A stretch of 53,471 bases of DNA, taken from positions 1 through 53,471 of the forward strand of contig DATLQU010000046.1 in the NCBI GenBank assembly GCA_035535015.1. The letters run 5' to 3'. The stretch's first letter is position 1. Every line of letters starts with the position of its first letter. The notes under the pieces are model-generated. The model made no database searches. It was not told the DNA's origin and saw nothing but the letters and a program-made list of their open reading frames with translations. Source of the DNA: Palsa-661 sp035535015. Lineage in GTDB: Bacteria; Actinomycetota; Acidimicrobiia; Acidimicrobiales; UBA8190. Shown here one piece after another: positions 20,026 to 29,129 of this stretch. The position numbers and the translations under genes were made by a program.

Positions 20026-22046
20026 CGGCCGGCGGCGTCGGCCGCGCTGTCCCGCCGGATCTCGGGGGATCCCTTGGCCTGCACCTCGGCCGCCACCGCC
20101 TTCACGAAGGCGTCGATCCCCACACCCCGGTCCGGGCGCTGCGAGCCCCGGGCGTTCACCCCGACGGTGGCCGAGGTGGCGTCGTCGTCTCCCACTACCA
20201 AGATGTAGGGGATCTTCTCGAGCTTGCCCCGCCGGATCCGGGGCCCGATGGGCTCGTCGGCCGAGTAGACGGCGGCGCGCAGACCGGCGGCCCGACAGGC
20301 GTCGGCCACCGTGTCGGCATAGGGGCCGTGGTCATCGCGCACGGGGATCACCACCACCTGGATCGGCATCAGCCAGGTCGGCAGGGCCCCGGCGTAGTGC
20401 TCGAGGAGGATGGCGAAGAACCGTTCGACCGAACCGAAGAGGGCGCGGTGGATCATGACCGGCTGGTGCCGGGCATTGTCGGCGCCCACGAACTCGAGCC
20501 CGAAACGCTGGGGCAGGTTGTAGTCGAGCTGGATGGTGGAGACCTGCCAGTGCCGGCCGATGGCGTCACGGGCCTGAACCGAGATCTTCGGACCGTAGAA
20601 AGCGCCGCCGCCTTCGTCCATCACCAGTTCGAGTCCCTTGCCGGTGGCCACCGATCGCAACGTCTCGGTGGCGTCGTGCCAGTCCTCGTCACTGCCGACG
20701 GCCTTGCCCTCGGGCTTGGTCGACAATTCCAGGTAGAAGTCGTCGAGCCCGAAGTCCCGCAGCACGTCGAGCACGAAGGTCAGCAGGGAATCGAGCTCGT
20801 CGGCCATCTGGTCGCGCGTACAGAAGATGTGGGAATCGTCCATGGTGAGACCCCGCACCCGGGTGAGTCCGTGGACGACGCCCGACTTCTCGTACCGGTA
20901 GACCGTCCCGAATTCGAACAGCCGCATGGGCAGCTCGCGGTACGAACGCTGCCGACTCCGGTAGATCAGGATGTGCATGGGGCAGTTCATGGGCTTCAGG
21001 TAGTAGCGCTGGCCCTCGTCGAGCTCCATGGGGGGGAACATGCCGTCGGCGAACGACTGCAGATGGCCCGAGATCTCGAACAGGTCAGCCTTGGTGATGT
21101 GCGGCGTGTACACGAACTGATAGCCGCCGTCCTCGTGGCGTTGGCGCGAGTAGTCCTCCATCAATCGGCGGATGGCGGCGCCCTTCGGATGAAACACGGC
21201 CAGCCCCGAACCGATCTCGCTGGGGAACGAGAAGAGATCGAGCTCGGCTCCTATCCGGCGGTGGTCGCGGCGTTCGGCCTCCTCCAGCCGGTGCAGGTAC
21301 TCGGCCAGCGCCTTCTCGGACTCCCAGGCGGTGCCGTAGATCCGCTGCAGCTGCCCACGCTTCTCGTCGCCTCGCCAATAGGCACCGGCCACCCGCTGCA
21401 GGGCGAAATGACCGAGCCGAGCCGTCGACGGCACATGGGGCCCCCGGCACAGGTCCACGAAGGCCTCGGTGTTGCGGTACGTCGTGACCACGGTGGCACC
21501 GGGGGCGATGTCGGCCGAGGCCTCGGCCTGCAGTTCCGCGTCACCGGCCACCCCGGTGATGATCTCGCGCTTGAAGGGTTGATCGGCGAAGAGCGCCAGA
21601 CCCTCGTCGATGGCGTGTTCCTCTCGGACGAAAGACTGGTCCTCGGCCATGATGGCCTGCATCCGGACAGTGATCCGCTCGAGGTCGTCGTCGCTGAAGG
21701 TGGCCCCGCCGGGTAGGGCGAAGTCGTAGTAGAAGCCGTCGGTGATGGCCGGGCCGATGGCGTACTGGGCCCCCGGCCACAGATCGAGCACGGCCTGGGC
21801 CAGCACATGGGCCGTCGAATGCCGGATGACCGTCCGCCCCTGGTCGCTGTCGGCGGTGACCACGGCCACGACGGCGCCGTCGGGCAGCACCGTATCCAGA
21901 TCGACCTCGCGGTCGTCGACCACGGCGGCCACCGCGGCGGCGGCCAGCCGCTTGCCGATGGCCGACGCCATGCCCAGCGCCGTCGTACCGGCCGGCAGTT
22001 CCTTGGTCGAACCGTCGGGGAGCCGGACCGTGATTACGCCTGCCAT
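20022..22046 (-). CDS. thrS: Threonine-tRNA ligase
   Basis: Charges tRNA-Thr. The 674-residue protein has an N-terminal TGS domain (ITVRLPDGSTKELPAGTTA), the editing domain with HSTAHVLAQAVLDLWPG, and the class II catalytic core. In the core the zinc-binding Cys lies in MKPMNCPMHILIY, motif 2 is FEFGTVYRYEKSGVVHGLTRVRG-like, and motif 3 lies near HRALFGSVERFF. The C-terminal anticodon domain starts around IQVVVIPVRDDHG. No T-box leader is apparent in the 60 bp separating it from the mshC-like gene's stop. Confidence 0.98.
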   Translation of the reverse strand: MAGVITVRLPDGSTKELPAGTTALGMASAIGKRLAAAAVAAVVDDREVDLDTVLPDGAVVAVVTADSDQGRTVIRHSTAHVLAQAVLDLWPGAQYAIGPAITDGFYYDFALPGGATFSDDDLERITVRMQAIMAEDQSFVREEHAIDEGLALFADQPFKREIITGVAGDAELQAEASADIAPGATVVTTYRNTEAFVDLCRGPHVPSTARLGHFALQRVAGAYWRGDEKRGQLQRIYGTAWESEKALAEYLHRLEEAERRDHRRIGAELDLFSFPSEIGSGLAVFHPKGAAIRRLMEDYSRQRHEDGGYQFVYTPHITKADLFEISGHLQSFADGMFPPMELDEGQRYYLKPMNCPMHILIYRSRQRSYRELPMRLFEFGTVYRYEKSGVVHGLTRVRGLTMDDSHIFCTRDQMADELDSLLTFVLDVLRDFGLDDFYLELSTKPEGKAVGSDEDWHDATETLRSVATGKGLELVMDEGGGAFYGPKISVQARDAIGRHWQVSTIQLDYNLPQRFGLEFVGADNARHQPVMIHRALFGSVERFFAILLEHYAGALPTWLMPIQVVVIPVRDDHGPYADTVADACRAAGLRAAVYSADEPIGPRIRRGKLEKIPYILVVGDDDATSATVGVNARGSQRPDRGVGIDAFVKAVAAEVQAKGSPEIRRDSAADAAGR

Positions 22047-22106
22047 GGTGGTGAGCCTCGGGGGTCGGGCCGCCCGGGCCCCAGGCCTCGGACGGTCAGT
22101 CGGAGG

Positions 22107-23219
22107 TCACAGGCTAACGCCCATGAGTGCCGCCCCCTGCGACATCCCGGCCCCGCCGGCGGCCACCTCGTCGAGCACCCGCAACGCACCCGGTGCGTCG
22201 AGGTCGTCGTCGAGACGGCGGCGAACATCCTCCAGCCCGCCGTCTCCGGGCCCCGCCGCCCGCCAGCGCTCGAGCCGCTCGGTGGCCCGCCCGAGGCCGG
22301 CGTGCTCCCACTCCCAGTCGGCGCGGTAATGGTGCTCGAGCAGGGCCAGGCGAATGGCCATCGGCTCCCAGTCCTTCAGCAGGTCACCGACGAAGACGAG
22401 GTTGCCGAGCGACTTCGACATCTTCGCGCCCTCGAGGCCGACCATGCCCACGTGGAACCAGTGACGACAGAACGTCTTGCCCGTCACCGACTCCGACTGG
22501 GCCGACTCACATTCGTGATGGGGGAAGATCAGGTCGCGACCGCCGCCGTGGAGGTCGATCGTCTCCCCCAATTCGCGCATGGCCAGAGCCGAGCATTCGA
22601 TGTGCCATCCGGGCCGACCCGGGCCCCAGCGCGACTGCCACGCCGGTTCGTCGGGGGCCGACGGCTGCCACAGGACGAAGTCGAGCGGGTCCCGCTTGTT
22701 GGGATCGTCGGGTTTCCCGCCGCGCTCGGCGGCCAGGACCAACATCTCCCCACGCGACAGATGGCTGATCTCTCCGAAGGCGGCGTAGGAAGAGACGTCG
22801 AAGTACACCGAGCCCCCCGACTCATAGGCGTGCCCGGCGTCGAGGACGGCCCCCACCAGCGTCAGGATCTCGGCGATGGCCGACGTGGCCCGGGGCTCGC
22901 GGTACACGGGCAGCAGCCCGACCACCTGCATGCTGGCATCGAAACGGGCCATCTCCTCGGCCGCCAGGTCCAGGTAGTGCACCCCCAATTCCCGGGCCCG
23001 GCGCAGGATGTCGTCGTCCACATCGGTGACGTTGCGCACCAGCCTCGTCTCGTGCCCGGCGTCGCGCAGACGACGTTGCAGGAGGTCGAACGTCAGATAG
23101 ACCTGCACGTGCCCCATGTGGGCACTGTCGTAGGGCGTGATCCCGCACGAGTACATGGTGACGACGGGACCCGGCTCGAAAGCGACGACGCTCCGGCGGG
23201 CGGTGTCGTACAGACGCAT
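22107..23219 (-). CDS. mshC: MshC-like cysteine:glucosaminyl-inositol ligase (CysRS homologue)
   Basis: Probably the ATP-dependent ligase of mycothiol biosynthesis that joins cysteine to GlcN-inositol. It resembles class I CysRS but is short (370 residues) and lacks the tRNA-binding C-terminal domains. Family features are CGITPYDSAHMGH (C25), ERGGKPDDPNKRDPLDF, a GPGRPGWHIEC stretch with C209, FPHHE (H234) and KMSKS (266-270). The overall pattern is closer to actinobacterial MshC than to CysS, including the C-terminal ALMGVSL. The start at 23219 gives an ATGA overlap with npdG. It is a few tens of residues shorter at the N-terminus than mycobacterial MshC. A truncated CysS is the alternative. 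Confidence 0.8.
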   Translation of the reverse strand: MRLYDTARRSVVAFEPGPVVTMYSCGITPYDSAHMGHVQVYLTFDLLQRRLRDAGHETRLVRNVTDVDDDILRRARELGVHYLDLAAEEMARFDASMQVVGLLPVYREPRATSAIAEILTLVGAVLDAGHAYESGGSVYFDVSSYAAFGEISHLSRGEMLVLAAERGGKPDDPNKRDPLDFVLWQPSAPDEPAWQSRWGPGRPGWHIECSALAMRELGETIDLHGGGRDLIFPHHECESAQSESVTGKTFCRHWFHVGMVGLEGAKMSKSLGNLVFVGDLLKDWEPMAIRLALLEHHYRADWEWEHAGLGRATERLERWRAAGPGDGGLEDVRRRLDDDLDAPGALRVLDEVAAGGAGMSQGAALMGVSL

Positions 23220-23914
23220 CACGGTTCCAGCTCCCCGGTGCGCGGTGGCACCCGGCTGTTGCCGTCCAGCCCGGCCAGGCCGAGCGTGCTGTGCGCCTTG
23301 TAGCGGATGTTCAGCCCCACCAGCACGGCGGTGAAGGCTTCGACGGCCGACGCCGAGGCCAAGCCGCCGGCATCGAGCGGCCTGATGCCGGGGATCTGCG
23401 CCAGGAGCGTCATGGTCGCCTCGGTGGCCTCGGGGTGATCGGAGCACACCAGCACGTCGGCCACGAGCCGACGATCGAGCTTGGCCAGAACCGGGGCGGG
23501 AAGGTGGTGGCCGGCCGCCGCCACCAGAGCACCGGGAACGGCGGCGGCCACCGAGGCGGCCACCGAACCCCGGGGCGGGATCAGGGCCAACATGTCGGAG
23601 CCCTCCCGGACGAGAGCGTTGGCCACGCACACCACCACCTTGCCGTGCACCCGATCGGCGATCTCGGCCACCGTGGCCACGGCCGCCTCCCACGGGGTGG
23701 CCACAACGACGATGTCGGCGTCGGCGGCGGCCGGATTGCCGGCACCGTCGATGGCCAGGACCCGGTCGGGCCAGCCGGCCACGATCTCGTCGGCCACCGT
23801 GGCCGCCCGCTCGGGATCACGCGATCCCAGGGTGACCGCCGCCCCCGTCGCCGCCAGCCGTAGGGCCAGGCCGCGACCGAGAGGGCCCGTTCCTCCGAGG
23901 ATTCCGACTTTCAC
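23219..23914 (-). CDS. npdG: F420-dependent NADP oxidoreductase (NpdG-like)
   Basis: Transfers hydride between reduced F420 and NADP+. The Rossmann motif VGILGGTGPLGRGLA is at the N-terminus, SRDPERA follows, and the second half contains AAAGHHLPAPVLAKLD, LVCSDHPEA and an AVEAFTAVLVGLN-type C-terminal helix. The GTG at 23914 (VKVGILGG) is preferred because AAGG lies about 8 nt upstream. The open frame continues to 23965, but those residues look non-native. It overlaps the mshC-like gene by 1 to 4 bp and is divergent from fabI. Confidence 0.85.
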   Translation of the reverse strand: MKVGILGGTGPLGRGLALRLAATGAAVTLGSRDPERAATVADEIVAGWPDRVLAIDGAGNPAAADADIVVVATPWEAAVATVAEIADRVHGKVVVCVANALVREGSDMLALIPPRGSVAASVAAAVPGALVAAAGHHLPAPVLAKLDRRLVADVLVCSDHPEATEATMTLLAQIPGIRPLDAGGLASASAVEAFTAVLVGLNIRYKAHSTLGLAGLDGNSRVPPRTGELEP

Positions 23915-24007
23915 GGCTGACACCTTGGCACACGACGACCGGGCGTCAGCCACTCGACAGGGCACGACACGGCTCCTTCAACCGGTGAACGGCGGCCATT
24001 AGGGTCC

Positions 24008-24787
24008 GTGACCGTGGGACTCCTCGACGGCAAGCGCATCCTGATCACCGGCGTCCTGACCGACGCCTCACTGGCATTCGGCGTGGCCCGCCTGGCCCTG
24101 GACGAAGGAGCCGAGGTGGTGTTGTCGGGGGCGGGACGCGGTCTTTCGCTCACCCGGCGCGTAGCCCGCAAGCTCCCCCGCCCGGTCGACGTCCTCGAGA
24201 TCGATGTCACCAGTGCCGAGCAGCTCGAGGCGGCGGCGGCCGATCTGACCGAACGCTGGGGTCGCCTCGACGGGCTCTTGCACGCCATCGGCTTCGCCCC
24301 CCAGGACTGTCTGGGGGGCGACATCCTGCGCGCCGGCTGGGACGACGTGGCCGTCGCTCTCGAGATCTCGGCCTATTCGCTCAAAGCATTGGTCGGCGCT
24401 TTCCGGCCGTTGCTGGCGGCGGCGGGGACGTCGTCGGTGGTCAGCCTCGACTTCGATGCCCGGGTGGCCTGGCCGGCCTACGACTGGATGGGCGTGGCCA
24501 AGGCGGCTCTCGAGTCGCTGTCGCGTTATCTGGCCCGCGACCTCGGGCCCGACGGTGTCCGCGTCAACCTGGTGGCCGCCGGACCCGTCCGGACCATGGC
24601 GGCCAAGTCCATCCCGTCCTTCGCCGCCTTCGAGGCGACCTGGGGCCAACGTGCCCCACTGGGCTGGGACGTGAACGACGGCGAGCCGGTGGCCCGGGCC
24701 TGCGTGGCGCTGCTGTCGGACTGGTTCCCGGCCACCACGGGGGAAATGCTGCACGTGGACGGTGGCGTCCACGCCATGGGCGCGTAG
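24008..24787 (+). CDS. fabI: Enoyl-[acyl-carrier-protein] reductase, InhA/FabI type
   Basis: NADH-dependent last step of fatty-acid elongation (FAS II). The 259-residue SDR has LDGKRILITGVLTDASLAFG, in which the FabI glycine motif is shifted to ITGV-x2-DAS-x-A-x-G. HAIGFAP comes in the middle and the active-site Y-x6-K is in PAYDWMGVAKAAL. The C-terminus is GEMLHVDGGVHAMGA, as in InhA. GTG at 24008 is taken as start; a second GTG at 24014 fits the AGGG ribosome site slightly better. It is divergent from npdG across a 93-bp gap. Confidence 0.92.
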   Translation: MTVGLLDGKRILITGVLTDASLAFGVARLALDEGAEVVLSGAGRGLSLTRRVARKLPRPVDVLEIDVTSAEQLEAAAADLTERWGRLDGLLHAIGFAPQDCLGGDILRAGWDDVAVALEISAYSLKALVGAFRPLLAAAGTSSVVSLDFDARVAWPAYDWMGVAKAALESLSRYLARDLGPDGVRVNLVAAGPVRTMAAKSIPSFAAFEATWGQRAPLGWDVNDGEPVARACVALLSDWFPATTGEMLHVDGGVHAMGA

Positions 24788-24799
24788 CCCTCGGGATAC

Positions 24800-24965
24800 T
24801 CAGTCCTCGGACAGGATCTGGTACAGCTCCCTGCTGGCGGCGCGGATGGCCGCGGCGGCACGGTCGATCTGCGCCGTGTCGGCCGTCTGGGCCACCTGCC
24901 TGGCGGCGGCGAACAACTGGGCGGCCGGCGTCGGTCAGGCAGTAGACGCGCTTGCCGGGTGGCCC
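24800..24965 (-). pseudogene. Possible frameshifted 3' remnant of a winged-helix regulator
   Basis: In one minus frame the sequence reads KRVYCLTDAGR, a typical end of a PadR/MarR-like wing. In the neighbouring frame, and immediately after it, it reads QLFAAARQVAQTADTAQIDR...ASRELYQILSED ending at the TGA at 24800-24802. One base change near 24930 would join them. Nothing recognisable as an HTH is found upstream, so if real this is a remnant. The rest of the 272-bp fabI-to-ALDH gap shows nothing else. Confidence 0.3.
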
Positions 24966-25059
24966 GGGCCCGGCCGGGGATGCCCTCCAACGGGGTCCGG
25001 ACGCGCCGCGGCGCCGAGACCCGAAGGCCCCGGCGCCGCACGTCCGACCCCCCGACGAA

Positions 25060-26478
25060 CTAGCGCTGGAGAGACTTCACCTCGAGGAACTCCTCGAAGC
25101 CGAACTTGCCCAACTCCCGGCCGATCCCCGACTGCTTGTACCCGCCGAAGGGTGCCCCGGCGTTGAATCCACCGCCGTTCACCTCCACCTGACCGGCCCG
25201 CACCTGACGGGCCACCCGCTCGGCATGCTCATCGTCGCCCGCCCACACGCCGCCGGCCAGGCCGTAGACGGTGTCGTTGGCGATGGCGATGGCCTCTTCC
25301 TCGGTGTCGTAGGGGATGATCGACAGAACCGGTCCGAAGATCTCCTCCTGGGCGATGGTCATGTCGTTGGTCACGTTCGAGAAGACCGTGGGCCGGATGA
25401 AGAAGCCGCTGTCCAGTCCGTCGGGCGACTCGGCCCCACCGGTGAGCAGCTTGGCCCCCTCGGACACACCCTTGTGGATGTAGCCGCGCACCCGCTCGCG
25501 TTGGGTGGCCGACACGAGCGGTCCGAGCCGCGTGGCGGCGTCGAAAGGATCGCCGGCGGTGTACGTCTCCGCCGCCTGCACGGCCAGGTCCTCCACCTCG
25601 GCCAGACGCGACCGGGGCACGATCATGCGCGTCAGAGCCGAGCACGTCTGTCCCGAGTTCATGTAGGCGGCGGCCACCCCGGCGGGGACGGCCTTTTCGA
25701 GGTCGGCGTCCTCCAGGATCACGTTGGGCGACTTCCCCCCGAGCTCCAGGGCCACGCGCTTCACGCCCTCGGAGGCCAGTTGCATCACCCGCTTTCCGGC
25801 CCGGGTCGAACCGGTGAAGGACACCATGTCCACCAGCGGGTGGGAGGCGATGGCTTCGCCCACCACCGGACCGACGCCGGTCACCAGGTTGAACACACCC
25901 GGCGGCAACCCGACCTCGTCGAGGATCTCGGCCAGGATGAAGGCGTTCAGTGGGGCCACTTCACTGGGCTTCAGCACCACCGTGCAGCCGACGGCCAATG
26001 CCGGTGCCACCTTGGCGGCGATCTGGTGCAGGGGGTAGTTCCACGGCGTGATGGCGCCCACCACCCCGACCGGCTCGCGCACGATGAGCGACGTCCCGAT
26101 CTCCTCTTCGAACACGAACTCGGTGGCCAGCTGGGCGGCACCGGCGAAGCTCATCAGCGGCAGTCCGACCTGGACGAGGCTCGACAAGGTGAAGGGCATC
26201 CCCACCTCTTGGGAGATCAGCGTGGCGATCTCCTCGGTGCGGGCCGTCAAGCCCTCTTGGACCCGGGCCAGGATCTTGCCCCGTTCGTCGGCCGATGTCT
26301 GCGACCAGGCCGGGAAGGCAGCGGCGGCGGCCTTGACGGCGTGGTCCACGTCCTCGGCCGTCCCCTCGGGGATCGTCCCCATGACCTCCTCGGTGGTGGA
26401 GTTCACGACCTCGAGCGTGCCCTTTCCCGTCGAGGAAACCCACCCACCGTCGATATAGAGCTTGTCCCGGACCTCCAT
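25060..26478 (-). CDS. NAD(P)-dependent aldehyde dehydrogenase
   Basis: Oxidises an aldehyde to the acid. The 472-residue protein has all ALDH essentials: N147 in TPWNYPLHQ, E245 in LELGGKSPN, C279 in NSGQTCSALTR, and the coenzyme motif FTGSTRAGKR. It resembles broad ALDH groups (aldehyde or semialdehyde dehydrogenases), and the substrate cannot be read from sequence. It sits 110 bp downstream of the MFS gene, at the end of the leftward gad-ech-sdr-mfs run, and is probably part of that operon. Oxidising succinic or another semialdehyde would fit a decarboxylase-containing pathway, but this is inference. Confidence 0.92.
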   Translation of the reverse strand: MEVRDKLYIDGGWVSSTGKGTLEVVNSTTEEVMGTIPEGTAEDVDHAVKAAAAAFPAWSQTSADERGKILARVQEGLTARTEEIATLISQEVGMPFTLSSLVQVGLPLMSFAGAAQLATEFVFEEEIGTSLIVREPVGVVGAITPWNYPLHQIAAKVAPALAVGCTVVLKPSEVAPLNAFILAEILDEVGLPPGVFNLVTGVGPVVGEAIASHPLVDMVSFTGSTRAGKRVMQLASEGVKRVALELGGKSPNVILEDADLEKAVPAGVAAAYMNSGQTCSALTRMIVPRSRLAEVEDLAVQAAETYTAGDPFDAATRLGPLVSATQRERVRGYIHKGVSEGAKLLTGGAESPDGLDSGFFIRPTVFSNVTNDMTIAQEEIFGPVLSIIPYDTEEEAIAIANDTVYGLAGGVWAGDDEHAERVARQVRAGQVEVNGGGFNAGAPFGGYKQSGIGRELGKFGFEEFLEVKSLQR

Positions 26479-26588
26479 GACGCCTCCCTGTTCCTGGCTC
26501 GGACCGCCACGCGGACCGCGTGCGCAGACGGCCCAATGCTAGGCCGCAGAAGGGATCTGCGTCTCGGCTGCTGCGGCCGGCGGACCGG

Positions 26589-28250
26589 TCAGCCGGCGGG
26601 CGGAGCCGGGGGGTCGGCACTGGAGCCGGAGGCGGCTCCCGGGTCATCGGGTTCCCCGGGGGGCGGAACCCCGTCGACCGGACGTGGCGCCCTTTCGGCG
26701 GCGTCGGCCGACGGCTCCGAGGCCGCATCGACGGCGTTTTCGTAGGGATTGCCCAGGATGTTGCGAGCCATGCCGAAAAGAGAGGCGGCGTCGGCGTCGT
26801 CGGCCGTGACCTCTCCGCCCAGCAGAGGCCGGTCACGCCCGGTCACCTGGATCAGCACGGAATCGGTCATCCGCTCGAAAAGCCCGGTCAGCTCGGCCCG
26901 CTCGTGTCCGGCCGGAACCCGGAGCCACAGCATCACCACCGCCTGCACCACACCGGCGGCGGCGGGGAAGAGCCAGATGACCCGGTAGTCACCGGAGACG
27001 TCGACGGCCCAGGCGGCCAGGAACGAGAAGGCCACGGCGAAGAGGCTGAACGGGGCCACCAACTTGCCGAGCAGCTCACCCATGCCGCCCGAACGCGGCA
27101 GCAGCTGCAACAGCATGGGGGCGAGCGAGATGGCGAAGGCGCTGAACAGCGGCGCCCCGACGAAGGCGAGCACCACCGTCTGCCAGATATGGGTGGTGGT
27201 GAACTGCACCAGGGAGACGACCGTCCCGGCCAGCGGCGTGAGCACCGCCACCTGCTTGCGGGTCAGTTGCCGGCTGAGCAGGTAGCCGGCGGCCAGGCCG
27301 AACATCACCACCGGGATACCGCTCACGTAGCTGGCGACGGTCTGGACGTTGGCCCCGGCGTGTTGGACCTTCTGGAAGTAGACGATGGCCAGGTAGCCGG
27401 TGGCGCTCAGACCGGACCAGAAGACGAGGACCCCGCCGACGAGCACCCGGGCGTTCGGTCCCGACATGATCTCGGCCACTTCCCGGCGCCACGGCCGGGG
27501 GGGCGTCTTGCGGGCCTCCTCCGCCGCGGCGCGCCCGGCGGGCGCCTCGCGCACGAGCACCAGGACCACCACGGCCACGGCCATCATCAGTCCGCCCGCC
27601 TCGCGAAACGGCAGGTTCCAGGTGGACGGGTCGTGGGCCTTCCAGGTGGCGATCACCGTGGCCTTGATGATCAGACTCACGAAGGCGCCGAGGACGCCGA
27701 TGAGCGCGGTGGCCTTGACGGTCCGGCTCTTACCGAAGGTCTCGGGGATCACGGCCACGTTGGTCAGGCCGAACATGACGCTCGCCGTCTTCACCACCAC
27801 GATGAGCACGACGAGGATCCAGAAGCCCGACACCAACGTGTACGCCCACGTGCAGGCGCCCATCAGGACGAGACCGGCGGCCATGTACGGCGCCCGCCGC
27901 CCGGCCGCACTGCGGGTCCGGTCGCTGGCCCGACCGAGAACGGGGTAGGCGATCCAACCCACCAGCCGGTTGGCGGTGAGGGCAAAGGTGATGGCCACCG
28001 CGCTCGACACCCGGGCCGAGACGAGCAACGTCAGCAGCACCCCGGACACAGCCAGGTTGGCCCGGGGCCCGACCAACCCGAGGGAGAGCCCGAGCAGACT
28101 GCGGGCCCGCCGGGCGTCGATGTCGATGCCGCCCTCGCCCGGCCTCGTCGCCATCTCCGGGCTATCGGCGCCAGAGGACCCGAACCCCAGTCCCCGCCAA
28201 GATCGTGATCGGCGGGACCGGTCGCGGGACCGCCCTCCCGGTTCCGTCAT
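26589..28250 (-). CDS. MFS transporter
   Basis: Twelve-segment secondary transporter. The 553-residue protein has a 45-residue polar N-terminal leader, then hydrophobic segments from about residue 50 to 465. The MFS loop motif GRASDRTRSAAGRRAPYM follows the second segment, as in GPH-like and sugar-symporter MFS proteins. Its 90-residue C-terminal tail is Asp/Pro/Ala-rich. Its ATG overlaps the SDR stop by 4 bp, tying uptake or efflux to the neighbouring enzymes. The substrate is unknown. Confidence 0.88.
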   Translation of the reverse strand: MTEPGGRSRDRSRRSRSWRGLGFGSSGADSPEMATRPGEGGIDIDARRARSLLGLSLGLVGPRANLAVSGVLLTLLVSARVSSAVAITFALTANRLVGWIAYPVLGRASDRTRSAAGRRAPYMAAGLVLMGACTWAYTLVSGFWILVVLIVVVKTASVMFGLTNVAVIPETFGKSRTVKATALIGVLGAFVSLIIKATVIATWKAHDPSTWNLPFREAGGLMMAVAVVVLVLVREAPAGRAAAEEARKTPPRPWRREVAEIMSGPNARVLVGGVLVFWSGLSATGYLAIVYFQKVQHAGANVQTVASYVSGIPVVMFGLAAGYLLSRQLTRKQVAVLTPLAGTVVSLVQFTTTHIWQTVVLAFVGAPLFSAFAISLAPMLLQLLPRSGGMGELLGKLVAPFSLFAVAFSFLAAWAVDVSGDYRVIWLFPAAAGVVQAVVMLWLRVPAGHERAELTGLFERMTDSVLIQVTGRDRPLLGGEVTADDADAASLFGMARNILGNPYENAVDAASEPSADAAERAPRPVDGVPPPGEPDDPGAASGSSADPPAPPAG

Positions 28251-29086
28251 CCGCGATCGCCCAGAACTCCCGCGATCTGCTGGCGGACAGCCACGAATTC
28301 GGGCATCACGAAATCACGGCGCAACCAGTTGGCCCCGTCCACCACCAGCGTGTGGCCGGTCACGAACGAAGCGTAGGGCGAGCAGAGCCAGGTGGCGGCC
28401 CAGCCCAACTCGTGCAGCCGTCCCAGCCGACCGGCCGGGCAACGACGGGCGTCCACGTCCTCACCCTCGGTCCGCAGTGCCTGCAGGTCGGCCCGCATGT
28501 CCTCGTGGGGGAACAACCCCGGGGCCAGCGCGTTCACCCGGACACCGTGCGGCGCCCACTCGACGGCCAGCGTCTTGGTCAGATTCCCCACCCCCGCCTT
28601 GGCCGCCGCCGTATGCGCCATCCCGGGCCCCCCGGTGAAGGACTGGGTGGCCAGGATGTTGCACACCGCCCCCGGTTCCCCGGCCGCCGCGCAACGGCGA
28701 AAGAGCTCCTGCGAACAGAAGAAGGTCCCGTCGAGCACGATCTGGGTCACCGCCCGCCAGCCGTTGGCCGACAGGTCCTCGGCGGGTACGGGGAAGTTGG
28801 CGGCGGCATTGTTGACGAGAACCCGGGCCGGGCCGAGTGCCGCCTCCAGCCCGTCGAAGGCGGCGGCCACCTGGGCCGCGTCGCGGATGTCGGCCTCGGC
28901 CTCGGCGGCGCGGCCTCCGACGGCCTCGACGGCGGCCACCCCGGCCTGCCGGTGCTCGGGCCGGCGCGACACGATCCCCACCGACGCCCCCAGACGGGCG
29001 AACTCGACGGCGATGGCCTTGCCCAGGCCGGTCCCGCCGCCGGTGACGACCACGGTGGTGCCGGCGAAAGTGTCGGCCGGGAGCAT
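28247..29086 (-). CDS. Short-chain dehydrogenase, 2,4-dienoyl-CoA-reductase-like
   Basis: NAD(P)-binding oxidoreductase with TGGGTGLGKA near the N-terminus and VLVNNAAANFPVP in the middle. Instead of the classical Y-x3-K it has GMAHTAAAKAGV, matching the QxHxxxAKA pattern of 2,4-dienoyl-CoA reductases and related SDRs that lack the usual Tyr. The ATG at 29086 (MLPADTFAG) gives 279 residues with GGCGGGG upstream. The open frame reaches 29194, overlapping the crotonase gene. An acyl-CoA substrate agrees with its place between a crotonase and a transporter. Confidence 0.85.
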   Translation of the reverse strand: MLPADTFAGTTVVVTGGGTGLGKAIAVEFARLGASVGIVSRRPEHRQAGVAAVEAVGGRAAEAEADIRDAAQVAAAFDGLEAALGPARVLVNNAAANFPVPAEDLSANGWRAVTQIVLDGTFFCSQELFRRCAAAGEPGAVCNILATQSFTGGPGMAHTAAAKAGVGNLTKTLAVEWAPHGVRVNALAPGLFPHEDMRADLQALRTEGEDVDARRCPAGRLGRLHELGWAATWLCSPYASFVTGHTLVVDGANWLRRDFVMPEFVAVRQQIAGVLGDRG

Positions 29087-29129
29087 CAGGGCCCCCGCCG
29101 GCGGCGGTTCGGGGAGGGCCACGGTGGCG

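Noticed and set aside
22047..22106. T-box or other riboswitch associated with thrS
   Set aside because: The 60-bp gap lies upstream of thrS's own start but is too short, and no T-box sequence is visible.
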